Below, one piece after another: positions 11,729-26,217 of a stretch of DNA of 64,000 bases (positions are counted from its first letter, which is position 1; every line of letters starts with the position of its first letter). The DNA comes from Sparassis latifolia. Taxonomy: Eukaryota > Basidiomycota > Agaricomycetes > Polyporales > Sparassidaceae. Made by a program: the position numbers and the translations under genes. The notes beneath the pieces are model-generated. The model was not told where the DNA came from. It searched no databases and worked only from the letters and a program-made list of their open reading frames with translations. The stretch covers positions 2,852,001 through 2,916,000 of the forward strand of contig CM031555.1 in assembly GCA_018466975.1 (NCBI GenBank). Direction: 5' to 3'.

Positions 11729-12482
11729 TCATACAACGATGGCATCGGAACCCTGCCCTGCAGTCGAAAGACACTGCTCAAGTACTTCGAGTAAAGCGGG
11801 ATTCTCCAGGGCAGCGGCAACACGCTCTTTATCGTTCAGCTGTTTGTTTACTGGGCAGTATGAGAAGTGAGACTATGAAAGAGAAAATAAATTCAAGATG
11901 ACTCACGGGCATGCTCGCTCTGATGCGACCCTGGCTTGACGCGTACGTCCACCTTGAACCGCTGTGGTAGACTCCGCAAAAGCCTCACCCTAATGGAAAG
12001 CCCTTGAGACAAACTTCTGTTAGTATCGTCGATAACGGGGACATGGGCCGAAGTGCGTACCAATAAATGTGCTCATTCCGCAGTGTGGTACGGTCGGCGT
12101 GAATTCTACCATCAACCGATCAGGAACTTGAGGGTCAAACGAAATCTGAGGTGCAGAGACAACTGCAAGTTGTTCCAGCGTCATGCTTCGATGCTCGGGG
12201 TCAGAAATAGAACGGATGAGCTCTACAGCGAGAGAAAAAAAATATGCGCATACATTCAAAAGTGCTCGTCAGACATTTGCAAGGTACTTAGTAAGGAGTC
12301 AACCCACCGAAAATCTCGTCCTGATCAATCACCTCCACGTCAGGCGAATCGTCCTCCTCCTGCACGTCGCGTACCCCCTCGTCTAGCCACAGACCATGCC
12401 CCTTCGCATATGATGGGACCGCACGTGTGGATTTTGCAGGTGCAAAGATAGTCGGGTTTGGATTGAAAATCTCTGTGGACAT
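11729..12482 (-). CDS. CIA2: CIA2 (MIP18/FAM96B-like) cytosolic iron-sulfur assembly factor
   Basis: CIA2 is part of the CIA targeting complex that inserts Fe-S clusters into cytosolic and nuclear apoproteins. Exons 12308-12482, 12061-12222, 11907-12002 and 11729-11850 splice cleanly. The protein starts [13 protein letters not shown], has an acidic linker ([19 protein letters not shown]) and then the DUF59/MIP18 domain: [19 protein letters not shown], the signature [19 protein letters not shown] with its conserved Cys, and [20 protein letters not shown]. It ends [17 protein letters not shown]. Length (about 184 residues) and motif order match the family. Confidence 0.92.
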
Positions 12483-12623
12483 GGCCGACCGAGCTCAAAA
12501 CGCAATTTACCCGCTCGACTCTGTCACGGTATGACGACGTTATTAATTACGCCATCACGTGATAAGACATGAGGCTCGCACTCCTGAGCGCTTATTCTCA
12601 ACTCTGTGGTTGGTACTACGACG

Positions 12624-13768
12624 ATGGTGGTGAGTTCGCTTCCACCTTCGACACATGCGCAGATTGTCATCAAAACACATCTTGCTGTTTGGCTCACTTT
12701 ATAGTTGTTGAAACATAATGCTGACGCTAAGCCCCAGCCTGAGGTGAATATCAGCCATGCACAACGTCGCTCATACGTACTGATAATTGACTGGAGCCGC
12801 AAGAAGAGAGCAGCGACTCCTGACGATAGTGATACATTAGAAGGAATCCTCGTTTCTGACTACTACGTCGGGTCCCCGACACTCACGCAGAACGTGAAAT
12901 GGCACAGGTACAAGGATATGAGCATCCTCGTACGGAAGGATTCAGATGAACTAGCAGCCGAGCTTGAATGGGTTGGAGAGATTGACGCATCCCCCGCGAC
13001 ATTTTACCTATACGTCTGCGGGAAATGGAGGAGTGGTTTTTTTCTCCACCCGTCTGGAAAGCCGCAACCTTTCACCAATGCCAAGGCTAGAGGACGTATC
13101 ATTGCCCCGACTACTTCCAGGTGGAAGAAAATAATTAGCGACTATGTCTGGGATTCTATCCTCGAGGGGTTCCAGAGAATTCAGACTTCGAGATCGACGG
13201 AAGGTGCAGCGTGCAGGCATACCATTGTCGACACTGACGGTGTGAAAGTCAGACACTCGATTTTTCAGGTCAACCAGTTTCATACTGTGCGCAGTGTCAT
13301 TGCTGAGCTTTTGTTAATTGTAGCCTTTGGATGAAGAAGGGCGTGAATGTCTGTTGATTGCCACTTGACCAGTTGGATAGGCTCACATTAAAGTTAGATC
13401 CTTCGAACCTGGAGGCCTCCATGGAGCGTTGGATTTGCCAAGATGCAGCTACCCAAGAAGAGTTGCAGGATATTATAGCAGAAGGGAAATATGAAGGCCA
13501 ACCACTCACTGTCATTGGGGTCGATGGCCGACCAATTCTGCCCAAGGACTACAAGTCACATTTGTCAGGTGCAATCGTGCACATCAAAGCGGGCATCGTC
13601 GACCAATATTTTGATAGTCAGAATTTTGACAACTACTTCGCCGATATTAGCGAGATTAGGGTGCTTGCGCCTCCAGCGCCTCCGCCTCAATCTCCGTCCA
13701 AGAGACGCTATCAGGAATTGCTACGGCAGGATGCCATAGCCTGCAAAAGGCACCGGGCGAATGTTTGA
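12624..13768 (+). CDS. Hypothetical protein, about 321 aa
   Basis: The family is not recognised. The model is exon 12624-12629 (only ATG GTG), exon 12705-13268 and exon 13373-13768; lengths of 6, 564 and 396 nt keep frame. The last junction reads HSIFQ|LDRLTLKLDPSN. The protein is soluble and mixed alpha/beta, with motifs VLIIDWSRKK near the start, WVGEIDASPATFYLYVCGKW near residue 100, and a Pro-rich then basic C-terminus (PPAPPPQSPSKRRYQELLR). The very small first exon is inferred from a GTGAGT donor and a TTATAG acceptor. The start could instead lie further upstream. There is no signal peptide. Confidence 0.55.
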
Positions 13769-14292
13769 CTGTGCGTTCACAATTCTTGTCAGCTATGCCA
13801 TATCGTGATTGCTCTCAATAACAGGACAATAATGCAGTAACGTAATCTGACTATGAACACTTTGTTAAAGTAAAGTGTGATTTTAATCTTGCACTCTCCA
13901 TTATCTTGGCTCATGACTATTTTCACGCGTCACAGCACCCGCTAAGATAGGGCACATAGCACTTCGATGACAATTCAGATCACTATTCACGACACGTAGA
14001 TCAACCCGTTTCGCACATTGTTGACGCAACCACAATTTCATGGCTTACGCATCAACTCGGCAGGGACTACTGGAAGGTCGTTCAGTAGGTTCGTATGCAG
14101 AGCCGATAAATTTTGAATATCGCCAGTGCGTTGTTCATCGACACCTCCCAACTGAATTAGAACCGCACGCCGGTCTGACGGCCCAGGAACACCAACAGGG
14201 ACTACTACTACACTAGAGAATTATACAGATTAGATACAGCCATAAAGTTATGCGTGTCAGTCATAAACGTCGTCCCGATTGCAGGGTATGTG
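13769..14292. other. Convergent 3' flanks
   Basis: No gene seen. Sequence is mildly AT-rich, with only short frames. Confidence 0.4.
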
Positions 14293-15799
14293 CTACGGCT
14301 CGAGGTCATACTCGCGGGCGTCCTCCGGGACAGCAACGTGCCGTAGCAGAGGATCCAGAGAGGCCAGCTCGTCCTTGATGCCCGCTCGCGCACAATCGTC
14401 AAGCTCTTTCAGCAGCATCGCGACGAGTTTCTGGAAACACACTCAGTATATGGAGCAAGTATCGCCGACATGACGCACCTTGAGCCTGTTATCAATTTGC
14501 TTCACTGTGTCGCCGAGCGCTGAGTTCCAACTGGGCGGCGGGCTGCCCAACGCTCCCCCATACATAGCTGCCCCCACCAGCCCCGGTGTTCCCGGCCCTG
14601 GCCCGGTGGCGTGCGCGATGCCCCAGAGACTACTCTCGCCATCGTTGGTGGGCGCAGCGTCTGCCCCAGCGAAGAGGTACGACACACCCGGGTGGGGCGA
14701 GAGTAATCCCAGGGGCCCCATCATATGATGCCCGGAGCTGGGGAATGGCGACGGCCCGAGGATCTTCGAGATTTTATTGTACACCTCTGAGAGAACGTCC
14801 AGCAGCGAGAGAAGCGTCTGATGGTAATCAAACGGGAAAGGCTGGTCCAGTCGGGTCTATATAAGCACAACGCTGGGAGAAGGAGACGTGCAACGCGTAC
14901 GACATGAGGCATCTGCATGTACGATGACTCGGACGGGTCCGCGAACGTCGATATCGCGTAGTCCGTCACCCCGGGCTGCCGCTTCTGTGGCTTCGTCCTG
15001 AACAGACGCTGCAACCTTCGTTCAGCCGCGTGCGACGTTCTAGCGGACAAGCGGGCGCACCATCTTCGGCTTGTCGCTGTCCTCCTTCGATTGGTCGTAC
15101 TCGTTGAGCGCGTTTGACAGCCCCCGCAGAAGGTCTTGCGGCTCCTTGACGTCGAACAGGTTGGCCAGCGCCATGCCGAGCATCGCGAACCGGTACGTCC
15201 TGCGAGTCCCTGGGTCAGCCCCGTACTCGCCCGCGTGCAGGCGCACTCCGAGTCGGACGACGCTGCCCCACGCACCTGTTCTTCATCACGCTGTTCGCAA
15301 ACACTCGGTCGAGCTCGGCGCGTGTGATCATGATCGTGTGGAACCAATGACTCCGCCTGTCGACGCAGTCAACACGCTAGCTCTCGTCTCCTGACAAGTA
15401 AACCGCAAGCGAGCCGTACCCTTCGTGCACGTTCCGCAGATAGGTGAGCGTGATAATGCGCTTGCGCACCAGCTCCCGCAACATCTCGACCGACGTCCCC
15501 TGGGCGAGCGAAGCGCTCCCATTCGTGGCGATTGACGTTCCCCCCGACGACCCGACCGATTCCGACTGGAGCGACTGTACGTCCCAATCTCTCGCACTCG
15601 AAACTGCCGGCGTAGGCAGGGGCGCGAACTGCATGCCTGTTGCGGAGGAAAGGCTCCCAGATGGCAGCGCCTGTGTGGTGTTGCTGCTCGTTTTGAAGGA
15701 GGAGAGGAGATTTTGTGCCGAAGACTTTCGCCGCATGGTTGGACGGTGTGGGACACCTTCCGGCGGGGCCATGCTCATGACAGGGTTGAAGGCCGCCAT
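14293..15799 (-). CDS. Conserved-looking hypothetical protein, 407 aa, six exons
   Basis: Exons 15420-15799, 15276-15356, 15061-15199, 14901-15008, 14479-14856 and 14293-14430 give 407 codons plus stop with all phases consistent. The start MAAFNPVMSMAPPEG leads to a Ser-rich tail (MRRKSSAQNLLSSFK). A helical core follows: LRELVRKRIITLTYLRNVHEG, WFHTIMITRAELDRVF and YRFAMLGMALANLFDVKEPQ. Then come a Gly/Pro-rich linker and a last helical segment (LVAMLLKELDDCARAGIKDEL). The helical core looks like a well-conserved fungal domain, but I cannot name it. No signal peptide or membrane helix is apparent. Confidence 0.75.
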
Positions 15800-16072
15800 C
15801 TTCCCTTCTGCGAGTGAGAGTACCCGGCGCTCGGCGGCAAAATTAGCAGGTCGCAGGCGGGAAACAACAGATTTACGGCATGTAACATACAAATTTGGGT
15901 CAATTCCGCGCGGACAGCCTAGAACTACTTACAAGGATAAATTGTAAACTGTGACACTCAGTCACATGATCGGCGCGCGATCACCTGTGCGCAAAAATGT
16001 TTGTTGCAACTTCATCCGGTCATCGAACTTCCATCTATTGCATCCTCTCTGTACCTATAGTGTGACGCAGGC

Positions 16073-16693
16073 ATGGCCGACATTAACACCATCGCAAAGC
16101 AGTTTACGGATTTCTACTATACTACGTTTGACACCAATCGTGGCGGCCTGCAGAATCTCTACGTTCGTCCTCGCGATGATCTATGCGATCTGAGTCGCCC
16201 CTCTGATCACCTCGACATTCCTCGGTGCAGCGTGACGTGTCCATGCTGACATGGGAGGGCTCCCAGATTCTCGGTGCCAGCAGCATTGCGGAGAAGTTGA
16301 CGGTGAGCATGAAATATCCAAGTTGCCCGCAGGATCCACGAATCGCAGTCTTTTTCGTGCAGGGACTGCCGTTCGACAAGGTCGTTCACAAGGTCGTGAC
16401 ACTCGATGCACAACCATCTTCACCAACTGTGGCAAGTCTCATCGTTAGCGTGACCGGCCTACTGCTGGTAAGCTTTGTTATTGGACCCATTTCTCCATGA
16501 AGTACATATCTTGTGCAGGTTGATGACGGTGCAAATCCTCTGCAATTCAGTCAGGTCTTCCAACTTATACCAGACGGCGGAAGTTACTACGTGTACGGAT
16601 CTCCTTCTAATGTCTCCATTCTGTGCGCGATGCTAAACTGCAATTTGCAACGGCAGGTTCAATGACATCTTCCGCCTCAACTACGGAGCATAA
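16073..16693 (+). CDS. NTF2: Nuclear transport factor 2 (NTF2)
   Basis: NTF2 carries Ran-GDP into the nucleus through FG-nucleoporins. Exons 16073-16162, 16231-16302, 16363-16467, 16519-16592 and 16657-16693 give 125 residues, exactly the family length. It starts [20 protein letters not shown], has [19 protein letters not shown] and [18 protein letters not shown], and ends in the diagnostic [14 protein letters not shown]. All four introns are GT-AG and 50-70 nt. Confidence 0.97.
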
Positions 16694-17029
16694 ATCGAGA
16701 TGGACTCTGTGATGATTTGCTATTCGTATGTTCTAGTAGGCTGCTAGTAAGATAGGAAGTTCTCTATGATCACGACGTAGATCAGCGATCGTTGACCAAG
16801 GAGAAGTTGTTCCACAGTAAGTACTTTGTTGTCGCTGTAATATGATTGCCCCCTTCATGGAAGTGTGTGGTACTTGTCGTGACCTTCACCAGATCGTATG
16901 TCTTTCGACACTAAACAACCGCGTGTAGGTCGTCCGGCATAGCCTAGGTGCTGAAGTGAAAGGTTGTTCCACCCAGACAGCGAAGTTCTAGTTGGAACGA
17001 AGGTCTAAGTAACCTCCAGAGTAATTCCA
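16694..17029. other. Gap before the F-box locus
   Basis: No start exon for the following F-box frame is evident here, although an acceptor-like TTCCAG ends at 17030. The NTF2 3' flank lies at the left. Confidence 0.4.
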
Positions 17030-17030
17030 G

Positions 17031-18524
17031 TCGCGCTTGGTAGCTCATCGCGATCGTCTTGCTGCTCGGACTGCCCCAATCCGTCGTCTTCCTGTTGATG
17101 TTTTACGCCTTATTTTCGAGACTGGATTCGCGGATGCTGGGGACATACATAATAACAACCCAGTCTGGGAGAGCATGTCGTTCTCGATACGCATTGCGTC
17201 AGTGTGTCGGGTGTGGAGAGACGTCGCGGTCCAGACATCCCTGCTATGGCCAGCTATATTCATTCTTTTGGATCGCGAACGCTCGCTCGGCGCCCTGGGT
17301 TCAACCATACAGCGGACTCAAAGCCGGAAGCTCCAAATTGTTATAGCAGAGCCTTTCAGACAATTAGGTCCTCTTTAACCATGCATATTGGTCTCTGGGG
17401 TCATGCCGCATGAACTCATGCGGTTACTGGTTGAATACATCAGCTCCTGGCAGTCGATGAATATTGACATGTGGAGTATCGAGACCGCCCGTACATCGGC
17501 TGTCCTTTGGGGTGGCCTCGCAGATAGTCTGGAAGAAATGTGCTTGGTTTGCCACGACAAGCAAGGCAATTACTTCGACCTTAATCTTCATGCTCCGAAG
17601 TTGCGCACCTTGGTCCTCCGAGAAGCTCCATGCCTTCTTCCACAGGGATTTTTCCTGGCCCAACATTTTCCTGCGTTAGAACATTTAACTGTAGAAGGAG
17701 ATGCTCTCCAAGAGCTCATGGGATCAGATGGGATGCGCATGGAAGTCATCCGGATCGTGGCCCCTTTCAAGCAGCATCTCACTAGCCTTCATCTGTGCTG
17801 CTTAGAACCTGGTTCTGCGTTGTCATTTCAAACTCACTACAACCCGGTGACACTGGCATCCTCGGAACAAATCACCTTCGAAGGTTTGCATCTTGATGAT
17901 ATCTGCCAATTCTTGTTGATGTTCAAGGCTCCGCGGCTGTCCAAAATGCGCTTATATTGTCCCTGCATACATAAAATTTATCCCCGCTCTACATACATCG
18001 CCGACCATACCACCTATTTCCCCCGGCTTCACACCCTCGTTATCTGTTGCATGTACGGCATGGTGCTCAGAATAGATTGGCCTTTGATGCTTTTTCTCCA
18101 AGATTTCAGGGTTGTCGAGGTCGCAGGCTCTGATTGTCACACAGTTGGCGACCACATTGCCGAGCTCATTGGACGCGCGGGTGGCGAAGACTGTGCCATT
18201 CTACATTGGTCGCGATGCCTCCCTCGACTGGTATCCATAGAAATTAATCAGACCGATGGAATCTCTGTCGAGTTACTTCGTCGGACCGTGGAAAATCGCC
18301 GCGTAGCAAGCCTTGCAGACTACACAGATCTCATAGGCGTCGGAATACCGACTGCAATTGAAGAGGTCCATGTATGCACGGCCATGGCGCTGTTGGACGA
18401 GCACCGTAACTGGTTCAAGGAAAACGTTCGGGCCTTTTCGTGGTCAGCGACGGAGAAGGCGAGCCTAAGGCTCAGGCTGCGGCTGCCGATGAATGGGATC
18501 CTCCATGTGGCTGGATGCGGATGA
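17031..18524 (+). pseudogene. F-box/LRR-type protein gene with an in-frame stop
   Basis: The frame starting at about 17031 reads LVAHRDRLAARTAPIRRLP, then LRLIFETGF and SVCRVWRDVAVQTSLLWPAI, the common agaricomycete F-box signature (VD-L-IF ... C+W). These proteins are usually SCF ubiquitin-ligase adaptors with C-terminal leucine-rich repeats. The frame meets TAA at 17376-17378 and then stays open in the same frame to 18524 with LRR-like sequence (LHAPKLRTLVLREAP, HFPALEHLTVEG). No splice pair removes only the stop. The upstream frame is also closed by TAA at 17022-17024 with no ATG, so a 5' exon is missing or lost. This is either a pseudogene or has a sequence error at 17376. Confidence 0.6.
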
Positions 18525-18848
18525 CCTTCACCCCAGATACTGCAGCCGGAGTATAAATTACGTTTCCGAGGGTGAGTTGCTCTTCTGTTTCTTGCACAGA
18601 TTTTGTGCGGGGTTGCATCGAACAGATACAGATACGAAGGCACACTAGCGACAGCCAAGGTGTGAGCACGACGACAGCATCTGCAGATCGAATCATAAGT
18701 CCAAGAAGTTGCAGGGCTACCGTTTAGTAACATCTAGTGTACCAGAATCCATGTATAGGGGGTATTATAGAATACGCATATGGAACAAAACACCAATCAA
18801 CGAACGACTACGACGCCTGTCTAAGGCTCGACGAGGCACAACTCAGTC
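18525..18848. other. Convergent 3' flanks, F-box locus and Vps1
   Basis: No gene recognised here. Confidence 0.4.
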
Positions 18849-21603
<2,755 letters not shown>

Positions 21604-22128
21604 GTTCTGACTGAGTGCTGTGTAGTCGTAAAAATGAGAGCCTGCAGAGAACAACGAGGAAAGGGAGTGAGGTGCAGCAGGGCGCTTCGGACTATCACCA
21701 AACTTGGCCAAAGATGCGTACGTAAACGCGCTGCGGCTGCGCCCCTGCGGACTCCCTGCGGTCACTGCGTGCACCTTTGGCCAATTCGATTCCAATTACA
21801 TAACGTATTCGGTCCCCACGTCGGATGGTCTTCTCCTACCTCATGACATTTATCGAACGCAAGATTGGTGGTGCAGAGATTTTACGTCCCCGTCGCGCAA
21901 TGGCGTTTGCAAGGGCTCGCGCACTGAAACCGGGAAGGTCTAAGATAACCTGTTTGTCTGGCTCGCGATAACTCAGGGAGTCAGGCTGCCTTTGTCACTA
22001 CGATTCTTACCTACCCAACATCGCACGTTCTCCTTTGGCACGAGATGCATCGCGGACCGGTTTCAAGAGCATCGAGTACAAAAGAACAAATGGATCTTCC
22101 AAAAATTTCGTCTTACTTTCCACCTGGT
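21604..22128. other. Divergent promoter region, Vps1 / GH88 gene
   Basis: This divergent intergenic region should hold both promoters. No obvious TATA box or repeat is visible. Confidence 0.4.
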
Positions 22129-23864
22129 ATGTTCAGACTTCACCCCCTCAGCCCCCCAATGCTTGTACTCCCTGCCCTGGTGCTAGTTCTGTCTCTCTGC
22201 AAGGTTCATGCAGCACAATGCGAGCCTGTTCTGCCACCAGCAGAGCTATATTCTCCCCTGGTCGCTCAGAAAATTTTGAGAACAGCTCTCACGGAGCATG
22301 AGCCTGCCATATACCCTCAGTATACCGACCGCACCGCAGGGGACTGGATTTACTTCGTGCCCGACCTCTGGACGTCCGGCTTCTTCCCTGCTACACTGTA
22401 TGCTATGAACACTCGTGCTAAGCTCTGCCACTCGAAAGCCGGAAATACATCACAATGGCTTGAACTCGGGCGACAGTGGAGTACGGCAGAGATTCCGCTC
22501 GAACACAACAACACCGTTGGTCACGACGTCGGGTTCCTGAGCTACCCGTTTGTGGAGGAGCTTGCCGTGTCGGTTCCTATCCGCTTACACTGTGTGCTTG
22601 AATGTTGATTCAGTGCTTAGAAATCCGGAGAACGAGACTGCTATAAATGCTGTAAACACATTCGCTACGGATTTGGCACTGCGCTTCAGCCCCATCGTAG
22701 GCTGCACGAGAAGCTGGGATACGGCGGATCCGACCGACTTCGAAGTGTGTCTGTTGCGCTTTGCGCGTCTCTGCGATGTCCCTGACTGAACTTCGAGGTG
22801 ATCATCGACAACATGATGAATCTTGAAGTATGGTTGCTTGGCCGGTGCAGTTTTAGCGCCGCTAACTTCTGTTAAAGGTATTGTTCGTATCTGCATCACT
22901 GACAGGAAACAACACGTTGCGCGAAATTGCCATCTCGCATGCCACGAAGACAATGGAGAATCACATCCGGCCTGACGGTATGTCTATATCATAATTGATC
23001 TTTACGTGTCAGTGGAACTCTTGCAGGCTCGTCGTTCCACGTTGTAGAGTATAATGCCACGACTGGAGCTGTCGTGGCACGTTTCACAGCACAGGGATAC
23101 GCGAACAACAGGTATGCTGCGGGTGAATTTCGCATTGCACCAAGGTTCACTAAGTAGCCCGTAGCACGTGGAGTAGGGGACAAGCTTGGGGTATATATGG
23201 CTTTGCGAATAGTGCGTTTTGATATGGAGTAGATTTCTAATTTCTGATTATTGCGCAGTGTACATGCACACTCGGGAGACGGACTTCTTGAACACCTCGC
23301 GTCGCATGGCTTCGTACTTCCTGACCCACCTCGCAGCTGATGGCATCGTACCGTGGTACGTATTCACTCATACTAGAAACAACATAATCTCTCATGCCTT
23401 GCGTCGAATAGGGACTTCAATGCGCCGCTGAATCCTCCCCGACCTGCAGACTCCTCGGCAGCGATGATTGCAGTGAACGGTCTTCTCTTATTGTCTCAAC
23501 AAGAGCTGTTGTTGAACCCACCCAACGTAACGGGCTCCGCGTACTACGTCCACGCGGCACTACAGGTACGTGTACCGTCGCGTCGCAAGTGGGATTTCAA
23601 CGAGACTCACTGCTCGCGAATGCAGGTCTTGCGGGACAATACAGAATTAGCGTGGCGCCCTGCATGGCAGAGCCTGCTGGCGAATGGCACCGTCAATAAT
23701 CCGGCAGGAGAAAACCTCACGGGCATTGTGTACGGTTCGTCGGCGTGTCTATCGTGCCAACAGCTAACTTTGTCCGGTGATCTTATGGAAATCATTATAC
23801 AGGTGACTATTTCTTCGTAACGGCTGGAAACACACTGCTTTCCATGGACCTTGCGACTTGCTAG
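22129..23864 (+). CDS. Secreted unsaturated glucuronyl hydrolase-like protein, GH88 family
   Basis: GH88 enzymes remove unsaturated uronic acid from oligosaccharides released by polysaccharide lyases. The start at ATG 22129 gives a clear signal peptide (MFRLHPLSPPMLVLPALVL... ending near KVHA). An in-frame ATG at 22045 would put the hydrophobic stretch too far in. Visible family motifs are WIYFVPDLWTSGFFPATLY, HDVGFLSYP (the HD motif of the active site), WSRGQAWGIYGFA, and VPWDFNAP followed by SSAAMIAVNGLLLL. It has about ten short exons with consistent phases, and the stop is TAG at 23862. Several N-glycosylation sequons fit a secreted enzyme. The splice near 22565-22615 (ELA/NPENE) is the least certain. 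Confidence 0.85.
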
Positions 23865-24637
23865 ATGTGACGGTGTACATAAGCCCAACCTTAGTATTGA
23901 CATTCGTCTTCTTGCTGGGGTACGGAAATGCATACTGAGCTTTCCAAACTATATATTGACCAGTGCGCCAATAGTGACGATACTTGTGAACATATAAGAT
24001 GATTATAGTCGCTTGCTCACAAGGCACAGATTGGAGACCTACGCAGAAACGAACAATCACTACGTTATCATCGACGTGTACACGCGCGCACGAAGCTGGG
24101 GTCAATCAAATTACCGGCCATTTTTACATCTCAAGCCGATTCTCCAGAAAGGAAGTCGAGGAACATCCTCCTTGCCATGTCAAGACATCCGAAGAGAAAA
24201 ATCTGTTGCAGATGCTCCAAATCTGCCACAAGGCCGTTGTCAAGGAACGCGAAGCTTATCTCTAGCAAGCGCCCAGCTTCTGATTGAAAAATCTCCGCTA
24301 TGTCGAGCGTCGACCAGCAGGACAGAGAGAATACAACCAGACAGCGAGCGAGCGAGCGAGCAGCGGTCGACGAAGGACGGCGCCGCCACGAGCAGCGAGG
24401 ACAGGGGGCCAAGGTCGAAGACGGAGTCATTGTGGACGGTCGAGGCGCTTATAAAGCAAATGCAAAATTTTCAAGCGGAGTTTGAAAGCAAAGGTATATA
24501 AGGAGGGGTGGTGCGGTGGTTGCGATTTCCCTCCCCCATCCCGTGCCAGCGTCCGCTTTTCCCACGGTCGCACATTTTCGCAATCAATTTCGCGCTTTTT
24601 TGGGCACGACTCAACGACATTAATACCACTCTCCGTC
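23865..24637. other. GH88 3' flank and TBP promoter
   Basis: No gene recognised. A short (AGCG) repeat lies at about 24338-24360. The TBP core promoter lies near the right end and is listed separately. Confidence 0.45.
24495..24502 (+). promoter_or_regulatory. Consensus TATA box of the TBP gene
   Basis: TATATAAG lies 143 bases upstream of the TBP start codon in an otherwise GC-rich promoter. It is the right orientation and distance for a fungal TATA element, and it is the target sequence of TBP itself, so autoregulation is possible (inference). Confidence 0.6.
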
Positions 24638-25761
24638 ATGTCTTTCGCGCTCCCTGCTCGCCAAGTCACCTTCGGCCGCTCGGCTCATGTCCCACCCCAG
24701 CAGCAGCAGTACCAGCCACCGCAGCCACAGCAAACCAACCTTGCTCTTCCGTATGCGCCTAATTCCTATGTTGCGGGACCATCCAGCCTTGCCTTGCCTG
24801 GCCCCCAGGCTGTTGCGCAACCGGTCGTTGCATATCAGCCACCACAACAGCAGCAGGCGTCAGTGCAACAGCAGACGCGACACCTGCAGTCGCCGGCGAG
24901 CAATAGCCAGACCATTGCCATCGCTGGCCCTTCCACTCCCACTGCGACAGCTGTCCCTGCGACACCAGCTCCTCTGACGCTGGAGCAGCAGCACATTACC
25001 GCCGTCGAGGGCATTGTCCCGACACTCCAAAATATTGTCGCGACGGTCAACCTCGACTGCCGACTCGACCTCAAGACGATTGCGCTACACGCGAGGAATG
25101 CGGAGTATAATCCCAAGGTTTGTATTCTTGCTTTGTGACATTGTGTGAGTGTCGGACCTACATCCGTCATCGCACTATAGCGTTTCGCCGCCGTCATCAT
25201 GCGTATCCGCGACCCGAAGACCACCGCCCTTATTTTTGCGTCGGGCAAGATGGTCGTTACTGGTGCGAAGTCAGAGGATGACTCGCGGTTGGCGTCGCGC
25301 AAGTACGCGCGTATCGTACAGAAGCTTGGCTTCGACGCCAAGTTCTCTGAATTCAAGATCCAGAACATTGTGGGCAGTTGTGACGTGAAGTTCCCCATAC
25401 GGTTGGAAGGACTTGCGTATAGCCACGGACAATTCAGCAGCTACGAACCAGAGGTGCGTAATCTCTTCTTCGTCCTGACATTCGTTTTTGACACGAATTC
25501 CAGTTATTCCCTGGTCTGATCTACCGCATGATCAAGCCCAAAGTCGTACTGTTGATCTTTGTGTCGGGCAAGATTGTGCTCACCGGTGCAAAGGTCAGTT
25601 CTTCCACATTTTCGTAGATTTCATGTTCCATTACTGCGATGGAACGTATGTTGCACCTTTACTGACACTGTCATTTGTCTTTGACCGCATAGGTCAGAGA
25701 AGAGATTTACACGGCGTTCAATACGATATACACCGTGTTGTGCGAGTTCCGGAAACCATAG
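24638..25761 (+). CDS. SPT15: TATA-binding protein (TBP)
   Basis: TBP nucleates transcription initiation for RNA polymerases I, II and III. Exons 24638-25117, 25181-25453, 25504-25593 and 25693-25761 give 303 residues. The first 120 or so residues are a Gln/Pro/Ala-rich, non-conserved N-terminus. The C-terminal core has the two saddle repeats: [21 protein letters not shown] ... [20 protein letters not shown] and [20 protein letters not shown] ... [23 protein letters not shown], ending TVLCEFRKP. Core length and sequence are canonical. The other strand-separated partner in this window is mot1. Confidence 0.98.
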
Positions 25762-26217
25762 ACCGCATTTTTCCTTGTATCCTCGCTCGTCCACAGCATT
25801 ATGTGTCGCCGTTGGATGGCTGGGTCTTTCCTGATGGCGGCAGGGGCGATGGTGCTTCAGGTGCCGTAGAAAATAATGGACTACGATGCAAGTTGAACGC
25901 GTTATCACCCTCCGTTACGACATGACGTACATCCATAGTATACGATCCTCCTAACCCTGCATCCTGTTTATTGTCACTGTAGCATCGTACTCAATACATT
26001 ATCGTTACAATTCTTACATTGTTTTGCGTGTTCCATCATTTCTGAAGCTGTACAATTTGCGACAGATATGATCTGCGATTTAAGTAGATGTGACTCAGAT
26101 TTCATTAAAACTGCAATCACACTCAGCACACCGCCATCATACCCTGGCAGCTGCTGAGCCTCGTACATTTCGTTGAGAGTCATTGTTATTATCTGCTTCA
26201 TTTATTCTGCGACAACC
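25762..26217. other. Intergenic between TBP and the TrpRS gene
   Basis: TBP 3' flank and TrpRS promoter. No gene recognised. Confidence 0.4.

Noticed and set aside
12480..12530. Plus-strand ATG at 12481 overlapping the CIA2 start ([16 protein letters not shown] then GTATGA)
   Set aside because: No downstream exon continues it in frame to the gene at 12705; treated as chance overlap of CATG.
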